Assembly: GCA_023249375.1 (NCBI GenBank)
Contig: JAHFCT010000006.1
Location: 46,886-110,885 of the forward strand
Source of the DNA: Gemmatimonadota bacterium
Lineage (GTDB): Bacteria; Gemmatimonadota; Gemmatimonadetes; Gemmatimonadales; Gemmatimonadaceae
Direction: 5' to 3'
Length of the DNA: 64,000 bases
Position 1 is the first letter of the stretch; each line of letters opens with the position of its first letter. Under the pieces are notes generated by a model. That model saw only the letters and a list, made by a program, of their open reading frames with translations. It was not told the DNA's origin and made no database searches. This document shows positions 25,557-35,736 of this stretch, piece by piece. Position numbers and translations under genes: made by a program.

Positions 25557-28500
25557 ATGGGCCGCCGCCGCTACGTCGCGCTGGCGAGCGCCATTGCCAT
25601 TCTGGTGATGGGGACGACGCTCGCCGCGGCACTCGGCGGACTCACGAGATCGGCGCGCGGACGCGAGTGGATTCGCGCGAATGTGGAACGCACGCTGGCG
25701 AGCGCGCTGCGCGGCAAAGTGCACATTGGCGCACTTGGCGGAGGCTTCCTCACCGGGCTCACCATCGATTCGCTCGAGCTGCGCGAGCCCAACGATTCGA
25801 TCTTCGTGGTGACGGGGCCGATCCGGCTGACGTACGATCCGCGCGACATCGTGGACGGCGTGATCTTTCTGCGCTCGGTTGACGTGCAACGGCCATATGT
25901 GCGCATCCAGCGGCGGCACGACGAGTGGACGTACAAGTCGATCTTCCGTCCCGGCCCCGACCGGCCGGGGCCCAATCGCGGCTTCGGCAGTCGCATCGTG
26001 CTGTCGAACGTGCGCGTGCGCGGCGGCGAGGTCCACTTGGACCTTCCGTGGGCGCCTGACGATTCGCTGAAGGGTGCGCGGCGCGACAGCGCGATCACCG
26101 CGGCGCTGGCGGACTCCGCACGCGGGGTGCGGCGCATCGGACCGGATGAATTCGAGAAGCAGTTCAAGTGGAGCGCCATCGCGCTGCAACTGGCGCACGC
26201 GCACGTGGCCGACCCCGATACGGGCGGCAATCACTTTGAGATTGCGCGTCTCGACATGGCGGAGCGTTTTCCGCCGTTCAACGTGCACAACGCCCGCGGC
26301 ACGGTCTGGCGGGTGGGCGACTCGTTGTGGATCGACGTGCCGCGCTTTGACCTGCCGGCGTCGAGCGGACACTTGAAGGGAAAGCTATGGTGGGGGAGCG
26401 ACCTGCCGATGCGCTACGACGTGCGCGTGCGCGGCGACACGGTGTCGATGAACGACATCGCGTGGGTGTGGGCGGGACTGCCGACGACGGGCGGCGGGCG
26501 GATGGACCTGCACATCAAGAACGAGCGCAACCTGAGCGTCATGGATTACGCGCTGCAGAACATGGACATCCGGTCCATGAACTCGCGTGTGCGGGGCAAC
26601 ATGACGTTTGGTGTCGGGGCGCCCGTGCTCATCATGAAGGACGTCGCCCTCGAGGCGATGCCGCTGGACTTCAGGCTGATCGAGAAGTTCAACGGCGGGC
26701 CGATGCCACTGCCGTGGCGCGGCGCGATTACCGGCACGCTGCGCGCCCGCGGCGGGCCGGTGAACCGTTGGAAGCTCGACGAGGGCCGGTTCACGTTCGC
26801 TGATGCCAACGTGCCGGGGGCGGTCACCCGCGCGACCATGCGCGGCGAACTCGACATTCTGTTCCCCGCCTTCACCGCGTTCCGCGGGGTCACGGTGGAC
26901 CTTGCGCAGCTCGACCTGCGCACGCTGCAGGCGCTCGACACGTCATTCGTGCGGCTCAACGGCCTCATCGCCGGTCACACGGTGCTCGACTCGTCGTGGC
27001 TCGACGTGCGCTTCAAGGACGGCGACTTCACGCACCGCGACGGCGACTCGCCGGTGTCGCACTTCAAGGGCTCGGGGCGCGTGACGTGGGGCGAGCAGTC
27101 GATGACGTACGATGTCTCGCTCGCGGCGCTGCCGCTGTCGATGACGGGGATCGCGCGGTCCTACGCGGGGCTGCCCGTGCGCGGCGAGTACAGCGGACCG
27201 CTGCGCGTGAAGGGCACCACGGACAATCTGGCGATCACCACCGACCTGGTGGGCGATGCGGGACGCCTGGAAGTGGACGGCACCTTTGACGTCTCGTTCC
27301 CCGCGTACCGCGCATCGGCGCGCGGCAGCGCGACGGGCCTCGATGTGCGCCGGTTCCTCGGACGCGACGACCTGCCCGCCACGAATCTTGCACTGCGATG
27401 GGCGTCCGATGTCGAAGGCGAAACGCTCGAGGACCTGCGCGGTTCGGCGTCGCTGCGGCTGGACCGGTCGCTCGTCGACAGCGTGCGCGTCTTCAGCGGC
27501 GACGCGCGCGTGCGATTCCTTGCCGGCACGCTCGCGGTGGATTCGCTGCGCGTGGAGAGCGCGGCCTTCACCGCGCAGGCGCGCGGCCGGCTGGCCCTCG
27601 CCCCGGGGCACGCCGGCGATTCGGTGACCTTCCGCGCGGTGCTCGATTCGCTGGGCGGATTTCGGCGCGCACTCTCGCGCATCACCGGGAGCACGGCGGC
27701 CAATCGGGCGGCGGAGCGACTGGCGTCCGATACGTCGGCGCTGGACGGCGTCCTGCGCATCGACGGTTCGGTGAGTGGCGCGTGGCCATCGGTTCGCGTG
27801 GATGCCACGGCGCGCGGCTCGGACCTGCAGGTCGGGAGCACGAGCGCACACGATCTCGAGGCCAGCGCGCGGCTCACATTCCCCATGGACTCACTGCACG
27901 GCGCGATGCGCGCGCGCCTCGAGGGCGTGACCGCCGGCGGTGTTCGCCTCAACACGCTGACCGCCGCGGTGGATGTGCCGTCTGCCGGACGCGCGACCAG
28001 CGAGCTGAAGGCGGAGTTCGCCAACGGGCCGTACGCCGGCGCGCATGCCGACGTCGCGTGGTCACGCGACACGACCGACGTGCGGCTCGACCGGCTTCGC
28101 ATTTCCACCACCGACAACGACTGGGCGCTACTGGCACCGTCTCGTCTTGTGCGCGACACGTCCGGCTGGCGCGTGGACTCGCTCGTGCTCGTCGGACGCG
28201 CCGCGGGGCGGCTCGCGCTTCGTGGCAGCTTCCCTGACCAGGCCGGCATCGCGGGCCGCTTTGACGCGAGCGACCTGCCGCTGCGCGATCTCGGTGAGCT
28301 GCTGCAGGCGGCCGCCCCGCTGCGCGGCAGTATCGCGCTTTCGGCGGCGCTCGCCGGGACGCGTGATGCGCCGACGATGGCGCTCGATGCGACGCTGCAG
28401 GATGCCGTGATGGCCGGCGTGAGCCTCGAACGCGTCACGGCGAGCGGACGCTATGCCAATCGTTCGCTCGACGCGTCGTTGCGCACGATGCGGGGGTCCG

Positions 28501-30110
28501 TGACGTCCTTGCGGCTCGACGCCTCGCTGCCGGTGGACTTGTCGCTGCGCACCGTGTCGCGCCGGCTGCTCGACGACGCGCCGTTGCATGCGCGGCTGCG
28601 CTCCGATTCGGCCGGTGTGGCGATGCTCGAGACCCTGACGCCGGAGATCAAGCGCGCCGAAGGGACGCTGTCGCTCGACGTGACGGTCGGCGGCACGCTG
28701 CTCGATCCCCGTGTCACAGGCGCGCTGCGGGTCAGCGGCGGCGGTTTCGACGTGCCGAGCTTCGGCACGTCGTGGCGTGATGTCGAAGTGGATATCGGCT
28801 TCCTCGGCGACTCCATCGCCGTGCGCACCGTCGCGGGGCGCAGCGGGACGGTGGGAGCCAGCCGGGCCTCACTCAGCGGCTGGCTCGGCATTCGCGATCT
28901 CAAGGACCCGCGCTTCGACCTGCGGCTCACCGCGCAGAACTTCAACGTGATTCGCAGGGCGCGCGTGGCCGACCTCGACATGTCGGGCAACCTGCGCGTT
29001 GCGGGCGCCAAGAGCGGGTCGACGCTCACCGGCGCGCTCACGGTGGACCGCGGGACCATTTTCATCCCCGACATCTTCACCAAGGATCTCATCTCGCTCG
29101 ACGACCTCGAGATGATTGACACCACGGCGCTCTCCGACCACGGGCTGCTGCCGCGCGCTCCGTCGCGCGTGGTGGAGAACCTGCTGGTGAGCAACGTGCC
29201 CGTGAAGATGGGGCGCGACGTGACGCTGCACTCGAGCGAAGCGAACATCACGCTCGGCGGCGAAGTGAGCGTGACCGCGGCGCGTGTGCAGCGCGGACAG
29301 AATGCCGGCCGCTACCAACTGGCGCTCACCGGTGCACTGCAGACGGTGCGCGGCTCGTACCGCCTCAACGCCGGCCCCGTGCAGCGCACGTTTGACGTGG
29401 AAGGCGGGGAGGTGCGGTTCCGCGGCGACCCGGACCCGAACCTCGCCGAGATGGACATCCGCGCGCTCCACACGGTGCGCACGTTCTCGCAGAACTCGGC
29501 GCGACAGGACGTGCGCGTGCGCGTGAACATCGTCGGCACGCTGGGCTCGCCATTCGCGAAATTCTCGACGCCTGATTCCGGCCGCGTGTCCGAGAGCGAC
29601 ATCTACAGCTACCTGATCACCGGCGGTCCGAGCAACGAGATCATCGGCCGCAACGGTCAGCTGGGCACCACCGCCGCGCGGCTGGTGCTCTCGTCATTCG
29701 GCAGCGTCATCGGCAGCAAGGTGCCCACCGGGCTGTGCACCGACGCGCAGTTCACCACGGCGAGCCTGGAGCAGTACACCGGCGGCATTCGCGACGTGGG
29801 GAGCAGCATCCTGAGCGGTTCGCGGTTCAACTGCGCCAAGCAGCTGACCCAGCGCGCCTTTGTGCGCCTCGATGCCGGTCTGTGCAGCATTGGTCAGCTG
29901 CTGGGCCAAGGTGGATCATTCGACCCGCTGACGCTCACCGAGGCGATGGGACTGAAGGTGGACTATCGCTTCGGCGCCGGCGTGTCGGCCTCGGCGGGTC
30001 TTGATCCGTCGACCAGCGCGGCGCTGTGTTCCCGCGATGCGGTGGTGCGGGGGTTCGTGCCCACGCCGCGACAGTTCGGCTTTGACCTGTTCCGGGCGTG
30101 GCAGTTCTGA
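25557..30110 (+). CDS. tamB: TamB-like translocation and assembly module protein
   Basis: 1517 residues. A single N-terminal membrane anchor (residues 7-27) is followed by a very long repetitive beta-rich region. The C-terminal third is the TamB (DUF490) domain, visible as LTGALTVDRGTIFIPD, LGGEVSVTAARV and VRGSYRLNAGPVQRTFDVEG. AsmA-like TamB proteins bridge the periplasm as a hydrophobic groove that carries lipids or assists barrel insertion. The ATG starts one base after the TamA-like stop, which ties the two functionally. Length is typical. Extra Cys residues near the C-terminus (about 1390-1495) are unusual. Confidence 0.9.
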   Translation: MGRRRYVALASAIAILVMGTTLAAALGGLTRSARGREWIRANVERTLASALRGKVHIGALGGGFLTGLTIDSLELREPNDSIFVVTGPIRLTYDPRDIVDGVIFLRSVDVQRPYVRIQRRHDEWTYKSIFRPGPDRPGPNRGFGSRIVLSNVRVRGGEVHLDLPWAPDDSLKGARRDSAITAALADSARGVRRIGPDEFEKQFKWSAIALQLAHAHVADPDTGGNHFEIARLDMAERFPPFNVHNARGTVWRVGDSLWIDVPRFDLPASSGHLKGKLWWGSDLPMRYDVRVRGDTVSMNDIAWVWAGLPTTGGGRMDLHIKNERNLSVMDYALQNMDIRSMNSRVRGNMTFGVGAPVLIMKDVALEAMPLDFRLIEKFNGGPMPLPWRGAITGTLRARGGPVNRWKLDEGRFTFADANVPGAVTRATMRGELDILFPAFTAFRGVTVDLAQLDLRTLQALDTSFVRLNGLIAGHTVLDSSWLDVRFKDGDFTHRDGDSPVSHFKGSGRVTWGEQSMTYDVSLAALPLSMTGIARSYAGLPVRGEYSGPLRVKGTTDNLAITTDLVGDAGRLEVDGTFDVSFPAYRASARGSATGLDVRRFLGRDDLPATNLALRWASDVEGETLEDLRGSASLRLDRSLVDSVRVFSGDARVRFLAGTLAVDSLRVESAAFTAQARGRLALAPGHAGDSVTFRAVLDSLGGFRRALSRITGSTAANRAAERLASDTSALDGVLRIDGSVSGAWPSVRVDATARGSDLQVGSTSAHDLEASARLTFPMDSLHGAMRARLEGVTAGGVRLNTLTAAVDVPSAGRATSELKAEFANGPYAGAHADVAWSRDTTDVRLDRLRISTTDNDWALLAPSRLVRDTSGWRVDSLVLVGRAAGRLALRGSFPDQAGIAGRFDASDLPLRDLGELLQAAAPLRGSIALSAALAGTRDAPTMALDATLQDAVMAGVSLERVTASGRYANRSLDASLRTMRGSVTSLRLDASLPVDLSLRTVSRRLLDDAPLHARLRSDSAGVAMLETLTPEIKRAEGTLSLDVTVGGTLLDPRVTGALRVSGGGFDVPSFGTSWRDVEVDIGFLGDSIAVRTVAGRSGTVGASRASLSGWLGIRDLKDPRFDLRLTAQNFNVIRRARVADLDMSGNLRVAGAKSGSTLTGALTVDRGTIFIPDIFTKDLISLDDLEMIDTTALSDHGLLPRAPSRVVENLLVSNVPVKMGRDVTLHSSEANITLGGEVSVTAARVQRGQNAGRYQLALTGALQTVRGSYRLNAGPVQRTFDVEGGEVRFRGDPDPNLAEMDIRALHTVRTFSQNSARQDVRVRVNIVGTLGSPFAKFSTPDSGRVSESDIYSYLITGGPSNEIIGRNGQLGTTAARLVLSSFGSVIGSKVPTGLCTDAQFTTASLEQYTGGIRDVGSSILSGSRFNCAKQLTQRAFVRLDAGLCSIGQLLGQGGSFDPLTLTEAMGLKVDYRFGAGVSASAGLDPSTSAALCSRDAVVRGFVPTPRQFGFDLFRAWQF

Positions 30111-31012
30111 GCCCGCGCGTCGCGCTCATCGTCAATCCGGCGTCCCGTCGCGGGGCGGAGGCCGAGGCATCGGTGCTGCGCGCCTTTGATGAGGCGGGGA
30201 CGACGCCGACGGTCGAGCACACCCGCAGCGCCGGCGATGGCGAACGCGCGGCGCGTGAACTCTCGGCGACGCACGACATGCTGTTCGTGCTTGGCGGCGA
30301 CGGAACGGTGATGGAAGCGGCGACTGGACTGGCCGAGTCGGGGTCGCGCGCGGCCATCGGCATTCTGCCGGGTGGTACGGGCAATCAGCTCGCACGCGCG
30401 CTCTCGATTCCACTTTCGCCAGCGCGCGCCGTTCGCCGCCTGCTGGGCGGCGTCGAGCAGTGCATTGACGTCGGCATCCTCAACGGACACCGACGGGTCG
30501 GCATCGGTGCGGGCATGGGGCTCGACGCCGCGATGATTGCCGGCGCGCGCGGCCGCCTGAAGCAGATGCTCGGCGTGGCGTCGTACATGGTGAGCGCCAC
30601 CGCCGTGGCTATTCGGCCGCGGCGCTTTGGCGTTCGCGCCGAGGTGGATGGGCGCATCATCGAACGCGAGGCGGCGCTGGCGATGGTGCTGAACCTCGGC
30701 AACATCTTCAATGGGCTGCTTGAAGGGGCGCCCGGTTCGTCGCTCACGGACGGCCGACTCGATCTCGTCATCCTCGACGCGCGAAATCTGGCGGACTTCC
30801 TCGGCTTCTCGGTGTGGGAGGCGCTGCTCAAGCGGCGGCGGCCCGATTCCCGCTGGAGCTTTGCCAACGGGAGCCGGATCAGCATTGAAACATCGGACGC
30901 CGCGATCCCTGCCCAAGTAGATGGCGATCTGATCGAGCTGCGCCGGCTCGACCTATCGGTGGCGCCCGGAGCGGCTCGGCTCCTCGTGCCGCGGGGCGCG
31001 CGGGTTATATAG
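30098..31012 (+). CDS. Diacylglycerol-kinase-family lipid kinase
   Basis: 304 residues from a GTG at 30098 that overlaps the tamB stop by 13 bases. The nucleotide-binding motif GGDGT is at residues 66-70 and the NPASRRG motif near residue 13; GILPGGTGNQLARAL completes the active site. It is related to YegS/DgkB enzymes that phosphorylate lipids such as diacylglycerol. Linkage to tamA/tamB suggests a role in envelope lipid supply. Cytosolic face of the membrane. Confidence 0.87.
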   Translation: MAVLSPRVALIVNPASRRGAEAEASVLRAFDEAGTTPTVEHTRSAGDGERAARELSATHDMLFVLGGDGTVMEAATGLAESGSRAAIGILPGGTGNQLARALSIPLSPARAVRRLLGGVEQCIDVGILNGHRRVGIGAGMGLDAAMIAGARGRLKQMLGVASYMVSATAVAIRPRRFGVRAEVDGRIIEREAALAMVLNLGNIFNGLLEGAPGSSLTDGRLDLVILDARNLADFLGFSVWEALLKRRRPDSRWSFANGSRISIETSDAAIPAQVDGDLIELRRLDLSVAPGAARLLVPRGARVI

Positions 31013-31074
31013 AAGAGCGCCCGCACCATCCGGACAGCTGGCCCCTATCCGGCGCACGACAATTGGTGTAATGA

Positions 31075-31103
31075 TTGTGGACAGCGCGGGATTGCTGTAT
31101 GCT
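31075..31103 (+). promoter_or_regulatory. Candidate promoter of the histidine kinase gene
   Basis: TTGTGG (31075-31080) and TATGCT (31098-31103) are separated by 17 bases. The -10 is identical to that of the sigma-factor promoter. An in-frame ATG at 31099 falls inside this -10, which argues for a later start. Confidence 0.5.
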
Positions 31104-31128
31104 CTCGTGTCACCGTCCAGATCTGATC

Positions 31129-34100
31129 GTGGCCGAACCTATCTCTTCCAAGCTCTCCAGCTCGCAGTCGCTCGACGTTCAGTTGCGCACGATGCTGCGC
31201 GAACTGCCGCGCGAGCATGCCGCATTGATCGAGGCGTTGCTGCAAGAGCGGGAACTGCTGGTTTCGGTGGCCGAACGGCGCGCCGAGCGCGTGCAACGGC
31301 TGCACGAGGCAAGTTCGGCGCTGCTGCGCTCGCTGGATCGAGAGGAACTCGAACAGGAAGTCGCGCACCAGCTCATTCGGCTGATTCCCGCGGACGGCGT
31401 TCTCGTGGCCCGCCCTCCGGCGGTGGCGGGCGAGGCGCCTGAGCCCAGGGTGCACGTGACTCCCGAGGGACCGGCGCCCACGGACGCCGCGGATCAGCTG
31501 ACGCCAGCCACCGTCGAGGTGATCCGCACGGGTCGCGCGGTGCGCATTGCTGGGCGCACTGACATCCCCGGCGCGCTGATGGCCGTGCCCATCATGCAGG
31601 GTTTCCGGCTGGTCGGCGTGATCGGCGCGTACTCGCGATACGCGACGACGTTTGGCGACGAGGACCTCGACGCCACGCAGACGCTGGCGGCGCATGCCGC
31701 CACGGCGCTGATGAACTCGGCACTGTACGCGCAGAGCGAGCGCGAACGCCGCCAAAGCGACGCGCTGGCGTCCTTGGCGCAGGCGCTAGGATCGGCGAGC
31801 CGGCTGCCGGATGTGCTTCGCCTCGCGTTGCGGCACGCGATTGCTCTGTTCGGGGTGGAAGGAGCGGACTTGGCGCTGCGGCGCGAGGACTTCCTGCATA
31901 TCGTGTCGGCGGAAGGCGTGGCGCAGTCGCTGCAGGGGATGTTCATCCCCATCGGCGCCTCGGTGTCCGGTCGCGCCGTGCGCGAGGTGCGGCCCATCAT
32001 CGTGAACGACGCCTCGGCCGACCCCGACACCTTTGAGCCGACGAAGCGACTGGCTGGGGTACGCCGCAGTGTCGTGGCGCCGCTGGTTTCGCAGGGTGAA
32101 GCCGTAGGCGTGCTGAGTCTGGTCAACCGCGAGCGGCCCTTCGACGCCGAAGACGCGCGCATGCTGCAGCAGTTCGCGTCGCAAGTAGCGGTGGCCATCG
32201 TGAACGCGCGGCTGTACGAAGAAGCGAGGGACGCGCAGCGTGAAATGAGCGCCGCGTTCGAAGCCATTGGCGACGGCATTGTGGTGCTGGATGCAGACAC
32301 GCGGATTGTGCGCACCAATGCGCGATTTCTGGAAATGACCGGACTGCCGAGCGCTGACGGTGCGCGCGGCCGCGAGTTCTACGATGCGCTATTGCATGAG
32401 CCGCGCGAACTCACCGAGGACTGCGCCATCGGCCAGGCGATCCTCGAGGGCCACGCTGCCCGCGCGCAACTGCGCTCGGCGTGGAACGGGCGCGTGCTTG
32501 AGATCCTGGCGGCGCCGCATCCGGCAGGTGGCGCGGTCGTCTCGGTGAGCGACGTGACCGAGATGCACCTGCTGGCCGAACGTCATCGCCTCGTCGTGGA
32601 GAACACGAACGATGCCATTCTGGTGACATCGGCCGAGGGGGCAGTGGAGTTCTCCAATCGCGCGGCCAGCCGGCTGTTCGGCGCCACCGTGGCGCTGGAG
32701 GGATCCCGGATCGGCGGACTCGTGCCCGCCAGCGAAGCCACGGTGTGGGCCGAGGCGATTGGGCGGTCGCGGCGCGGCGAGGCGGCGCGCCTGGACGGCA
32801 CGGTGCTTCGCGCGGACGGCGAGCGGCGTCAGGTGTCGGTGAGTCTCGCGCCGCTCGCCGACGAGAGTCAGGTGAGCCACCTGGTGATCTCGCTGCGCGA
32901 CGTCACGGACGAGGCGTACGCGCGCGACGAGATGCTCGCGGCGAATGCGCGGTATCGCGATCTGGTGGAGATGGCGGCGGATGCGATCATCACGTTGGAT
33001 GTGCGCGGCACGTTCACGTCGGTGAATCCGGCCACCGAGCAGCTGACCGGTCACGGACGCGACAAGATCCTGGGACGGTCGTTCCCGTCGTTCATTGAGC
33101 CTGCCGAGTCCGGGGACGCGGAGCGCGCGTTTGCGGCAGTGGTGGCCGGCGAGTTCCGCCGCAGTGAAATCCATCTGGTGCGCGCCGACGGCTTGCGCCG
33201 CCTGCTCGCGGTGTCGCTGTCTCCGGTGCGCCGCGCGGGGGTGGTGGTGGGCGTGCTCGCCGTGGTGCGCGACGTCACCGAGGAACGTGAACAGGCCGCG
33301 GCGCTGACGCACGCCGAGGCGCGGTACACGCGGCTGGTCGAGGCCGCCGAGGATGCCATCGCCTGCGTGGATGAAGAAGGGAACCTCACTGCGGTGAATC
33401 GTGCACTCGAGGTCGTGACCGGCAAGCCGCGCGACCAGTTGCTGGGCTGCCACTTCATGGAACTCGTGGACGAGGCCGAGCAGCCGGCGATGTGGCAGGC
33501 GTTCAGCGCGGCACTCGCCGGCGAGCGCAGCCGCCGCACGATCAGCTTCAAGCGGCCGGGCGGAGAACGCGGGTTTGCCACGCTGCTCTGCGCGCCCATT
33601 GTGGAGGCGGGGCGGGTGACCGGCGCGCTCGGCATTGCGCGCGACGTCACGGAGGAGCGCCTGCTTCTTGACCAGGCCATTCGGCAGGACCGCATGGTGG
33701 CGATGGGTGAACTCGTTGGCGGTGTGGCGCACGAAGTGAACTCGCCGCTGACGAGCATCCTCGCGTATGCGCAGGTCCTGGAGCGCGGTGTCGGCGGTGA
33801 CGACACCGCCAAGGCGCTCGAGACGATTACGCGCGAGGCCAAGCGCGCGTCGCGCATTGTGGGCAAGCTGCTGGCGTTCGCGCGGCAGGGACAGCCCGAG
33901 CGCCTGCCGAGTGACGTCAATCAGGCGCTGCGCGACACGATCGACCTGCGTCGCTACGCGCTGCGGATGCAGGAGATCAAACTGTCCGTTGCGCTGATGA
34001 CCGAGCCGCCGCTTGTGCACTCGGATCCGTTTCAGCTGCAGCAGGTATTCATCAACCTGCTGGCCAACGCCGAACAGGCGGTGGCGCACCAGCCGGGCGA

Positions 34101-34368
34101 GAAGATCATCACGGTGTCGTCGGAAGTGCGCGGCGGCACGTTTGTCGTGGCGATCAGCGACAACGGGCCGGGGATCGCCCCGGAGACGCTGCCGCACATT
34201 TTCAATCCGTTCTTTACAACCAAGCCGCGCGGGGCGGGCACAGGCCTTGGCCTGTCGATCTCCGACGGCATCATTCGGGAACATCGGGGCGTGCTGCGGG
34301 CGCGGTCGGTACCGGGCCAGGGCGCGACCTTCGAGGTTGAACTTCCGATCCACCCTGCCGCAACCTGA
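31129..34368 (+). CDS. Large soluble GAF/PAS sensor histidine kinase
   Basis: 1079 residues if started at the GTG at 31129; ATG 31099 is an alternative that would lie in the -10 box. No membrane segment is present. Order: a coiled-coil (about 15-60), GAF (about 60-190), GAF (about 220-360), four PAS domains (about 370-850), then HisKA with His868 in VAHEVNSPLTS and an HATPase domain with N box (NLLANAEQAV), G1 (SDNGPGIAP), F and G2 boxes (GAGTGLGLS). This is an NtrB-like cytosolic kinase that integrates several internal signals. The response regulator gene starts three bases after the stop, so the two form one two-component system. Confidence 0.9.
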   Translation: MAEPISSKLSSSQSLDVQLRTMLRELPREHAALIEALLQERELLVSVAERRAERVQRLHEASSALLRSLDREELEQEVAHQLIRLIPADGVLVARPPAVAGEAPEPRVHVTPEGPAPTDAADQLTPATVEVIRTGRAVRIAGRTDIPGALMAVPIMQGFRLVGVIGAYSRYATTFGDEDLDATQTLAAHAATALMNSALYAQSERERRQSDALASLAQALGSASRLPDVLRLALRHAIALFGVEGADLALRREDFLHIVSAEGVAQSLQGMFIPIGASVSGRAVREVRPIIVNDASADPDTFEPTKRLAGVRRSVVAPLVSQGEAVGVLSLVNRERPFDAEDARMLQQFASQVAVAIVNARLYEEARDAQREMSAAFEAIGDGIVVLDADTRIVRTNARFLEMTGLPSADGARGREFYDALLHEPRELTEDCAIGQAILEGHAARAQLRSAWNGRVLEILAAPHPAGGAVVSVSDVTEMHLLAERHRLVVENTNDAILVTSAEGAVEFSNRAASRLFGATVALEGSRIGGLVPASEATVWAEAIGRSRRGEAARLDGTVLRADGERRQVSVSLAPLADESQVSHLVISLRDVTDEAYARDEMLAANARYRDLVEMAADAIITLDVRGTFTSVNPATEQLTGHGRDKILGRSFPSFIEPAESGDAERAFAAVVAGEFRRSEIHLVRADGLRRLLAVSLSPVRRAGVVVGVLAVVRDVTEEREQAAALTHAEARYTRLVEAAEDAIACVDEEGNLTAVNRALEVVTGKPRDQLLGCHFMELVDEAEQPAMWQAFSAALAGERSRRTISFKRPGGERGFATLLCAPIVEAGRVTGALGIARDVTEERLLLDQAIRQDRMVAMGELVGGVAHEVNSPLTSILAYAQVLERGVGGDDTAKALETITREAKRASRIVGKLLAFARQGQPERLPSDVNQALRDTIDLRRYALRMQEIKLSVALMTEPPLVHSDPFQLQQVFINLLANAEQAVAHQPGEKIITVSSEVRGGTFVVAISDNGPGIAPETLPHIFNPFFTTKPRGAGTGLGLSISDGIIREHRGVLRARSVPGQGATFEVELPIHPAAT

Positions 34369-34371
34369 CCG

Positions 34372-35724
34372 ATGGCCAGCATCCTCATTGTTGACGACGA
34401 AGTCGCCATCGCTGCCGCGTTCGCGATGTTCTTTCGCCACGACGGACAGCACGTGGTCTACGAGGCGCACACGGGAGGCGACGGCGTGGACGCATATTGG
34501 CGCCTGCGACCCGACCTCGTGCTGCTCGACGTCCGGCTGCCCGACATGACCGGGTTCGACGTGCTGGCGAAGATTCGCACGGATGATCCGGTGGTGATCA
34601 TGATCACGGCGTACGGCGACGTGCCGATGGCGGTGGATGCGCTGCACCAGGGCGCGGAGAACTTTCTCACGAAGCCGGTGGACCTCAGCCATCTCGCGGC
34701 AGCGGCCGACCGCGCGCTGGAGAAGTCGCACCTGCGGCGGATGAGCCGCTATCTCTCGGAGAAGCGCGACGACGCGTCGCGCGTGATCGTCGGTTCCTCG
34801 CCGCTGATGCGCGAGCTCGCGGAGCAGGTGCAGGTGCTCGCGCACAGCGACCGCACCACGGGGCTCCTCATCGGCGAGCGCGGGTCGGGGAAGGGGCGCG
34901 TGGCGGAGCTCATACACCAGCAGAGCCCGCGGTCGGGCGGACCGTTTGTCGAGGTGAACTGCGCGGCGCTCACGGCCGAATCGCTGGACATCGAGCTGTT
35001 TGGCGAGGAGGGATCGGGAGGCAAGCCGGCCAAGCGCGGGCTGTTCGAGATCGCCGACAGCGGCACGCTGTTCCTCGACGAGATTGGCGACCTCGCGCCG
35101 CAGCTGCAGCCGAAGCTGCTGCGCGCCCTCGAGGGGCGCGGCTTCCGGCGGCACGGCGGCACGGTGGAGATCGTGCCCAACACACGGGTGATCGCCGCCA
35201 CGAGCCGCGACCTGGGTGAAGAAGTGGCGGCCGGCCGTTTCCGCGAAGACTTGTTCTACCGGCTGTCGGTGATGCCGCTGCGCCTGCCGCCGCTGCGCGA
35301 GCGGACGCGGGAAGACGTGCTGGAGCTCATCGTGCAGGTGCAGCGCGATTTGGCGTCGACACTCTCCGACGCGCCGGCGACGCTCTCGGACGAGGCGCTC
35401 GACGCCGTACTGCGCTACGGTTGGCCGGGGAACATTCGCGAACTGCGCAACACGCTCGAGCGCGCGATGCTGCTGGCGCGCGGCGCGGGGCGCATCGAGT
35501 CGCGCCATCTCGCGCGAGAGATCACGGCGGCGAGCGGCGCGGACGTGTCGCACCACACGCCGCGCACGCTGTCCGACGTGGAGAAGGCGCACATCGACCG
35601 CACGCTGAAGGCGCACCATTTCAACCGCACGCACGCGGCGCGCGAGCTGGGCATTGCGCGCGCGACGCTGATCAAGAAGATCCGGGAGTACGAACTGGCC
35701 GAACGTCCGCGCGGCCGCGGATGA
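34372..35724 (+). CDS. NtrC-type response regulator lacking the GAFTGA loop
   Basis: 450 residues. Receiver domain with phospho-acceptor Asp53 (LVLLDVRLPD) and Lys in LTKPVD, AAA+ domain with Walker A GERGSGKG and Walker B TLFLDEIGDL, R-fingers, and a C-terminal Fis-type HTH (HFNRTHAARELGIARATLIKKI). Where sigma-54 activators have GAFTGA after ELFGHE, this protein reads ELFGEEGSGGKPAKRGLFE. The loop that contacts sigma-54 is therefore missing, and it may regulate sigma-70 promoters or act by DNA binding alone. Cognate of the upstream kinase. Confidence 0.9.
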   Translation: MASILIVDDEVAIAAAFAMFFRHDGQHVVYEAHTGGDGVDAYWRLRPDLVLLDVRLPDMTGFDVLAKIRTDDPVVIMITAYGDVPMAVDALHQGAENFLTKPVDLSHLAAAADRALEKSHLRRMSRYLSEKRDDASRVIVGSSPLMRELAEQVQVLAHSDRTTGLLIGERGSGKGRVAELIHQQSPRSGGPFVEVNCAALTAESLDIELFGEEGSGGKPAKRGLFEIADSGTLFLDEIGDLAPQLQPKLLRALEGRGFRRHGGTVEIVPNTRVIAATSRDLGEEVAAGRFREDLFYRLSVMPLRLPPLRERTREDVLELIVQVQRDLASTLSDAPATLSDEALDAVLRYGWPGNIRELRNTLERAMLLARGAGRIESRHLAREITAASGADVSHHTPRTLSDVEKAHIDRTLKAHHFNRTHAARELGIARATLIKKIREYELAERPRGRG

Positions 35725-35736
35725 GGAGGACGACCG

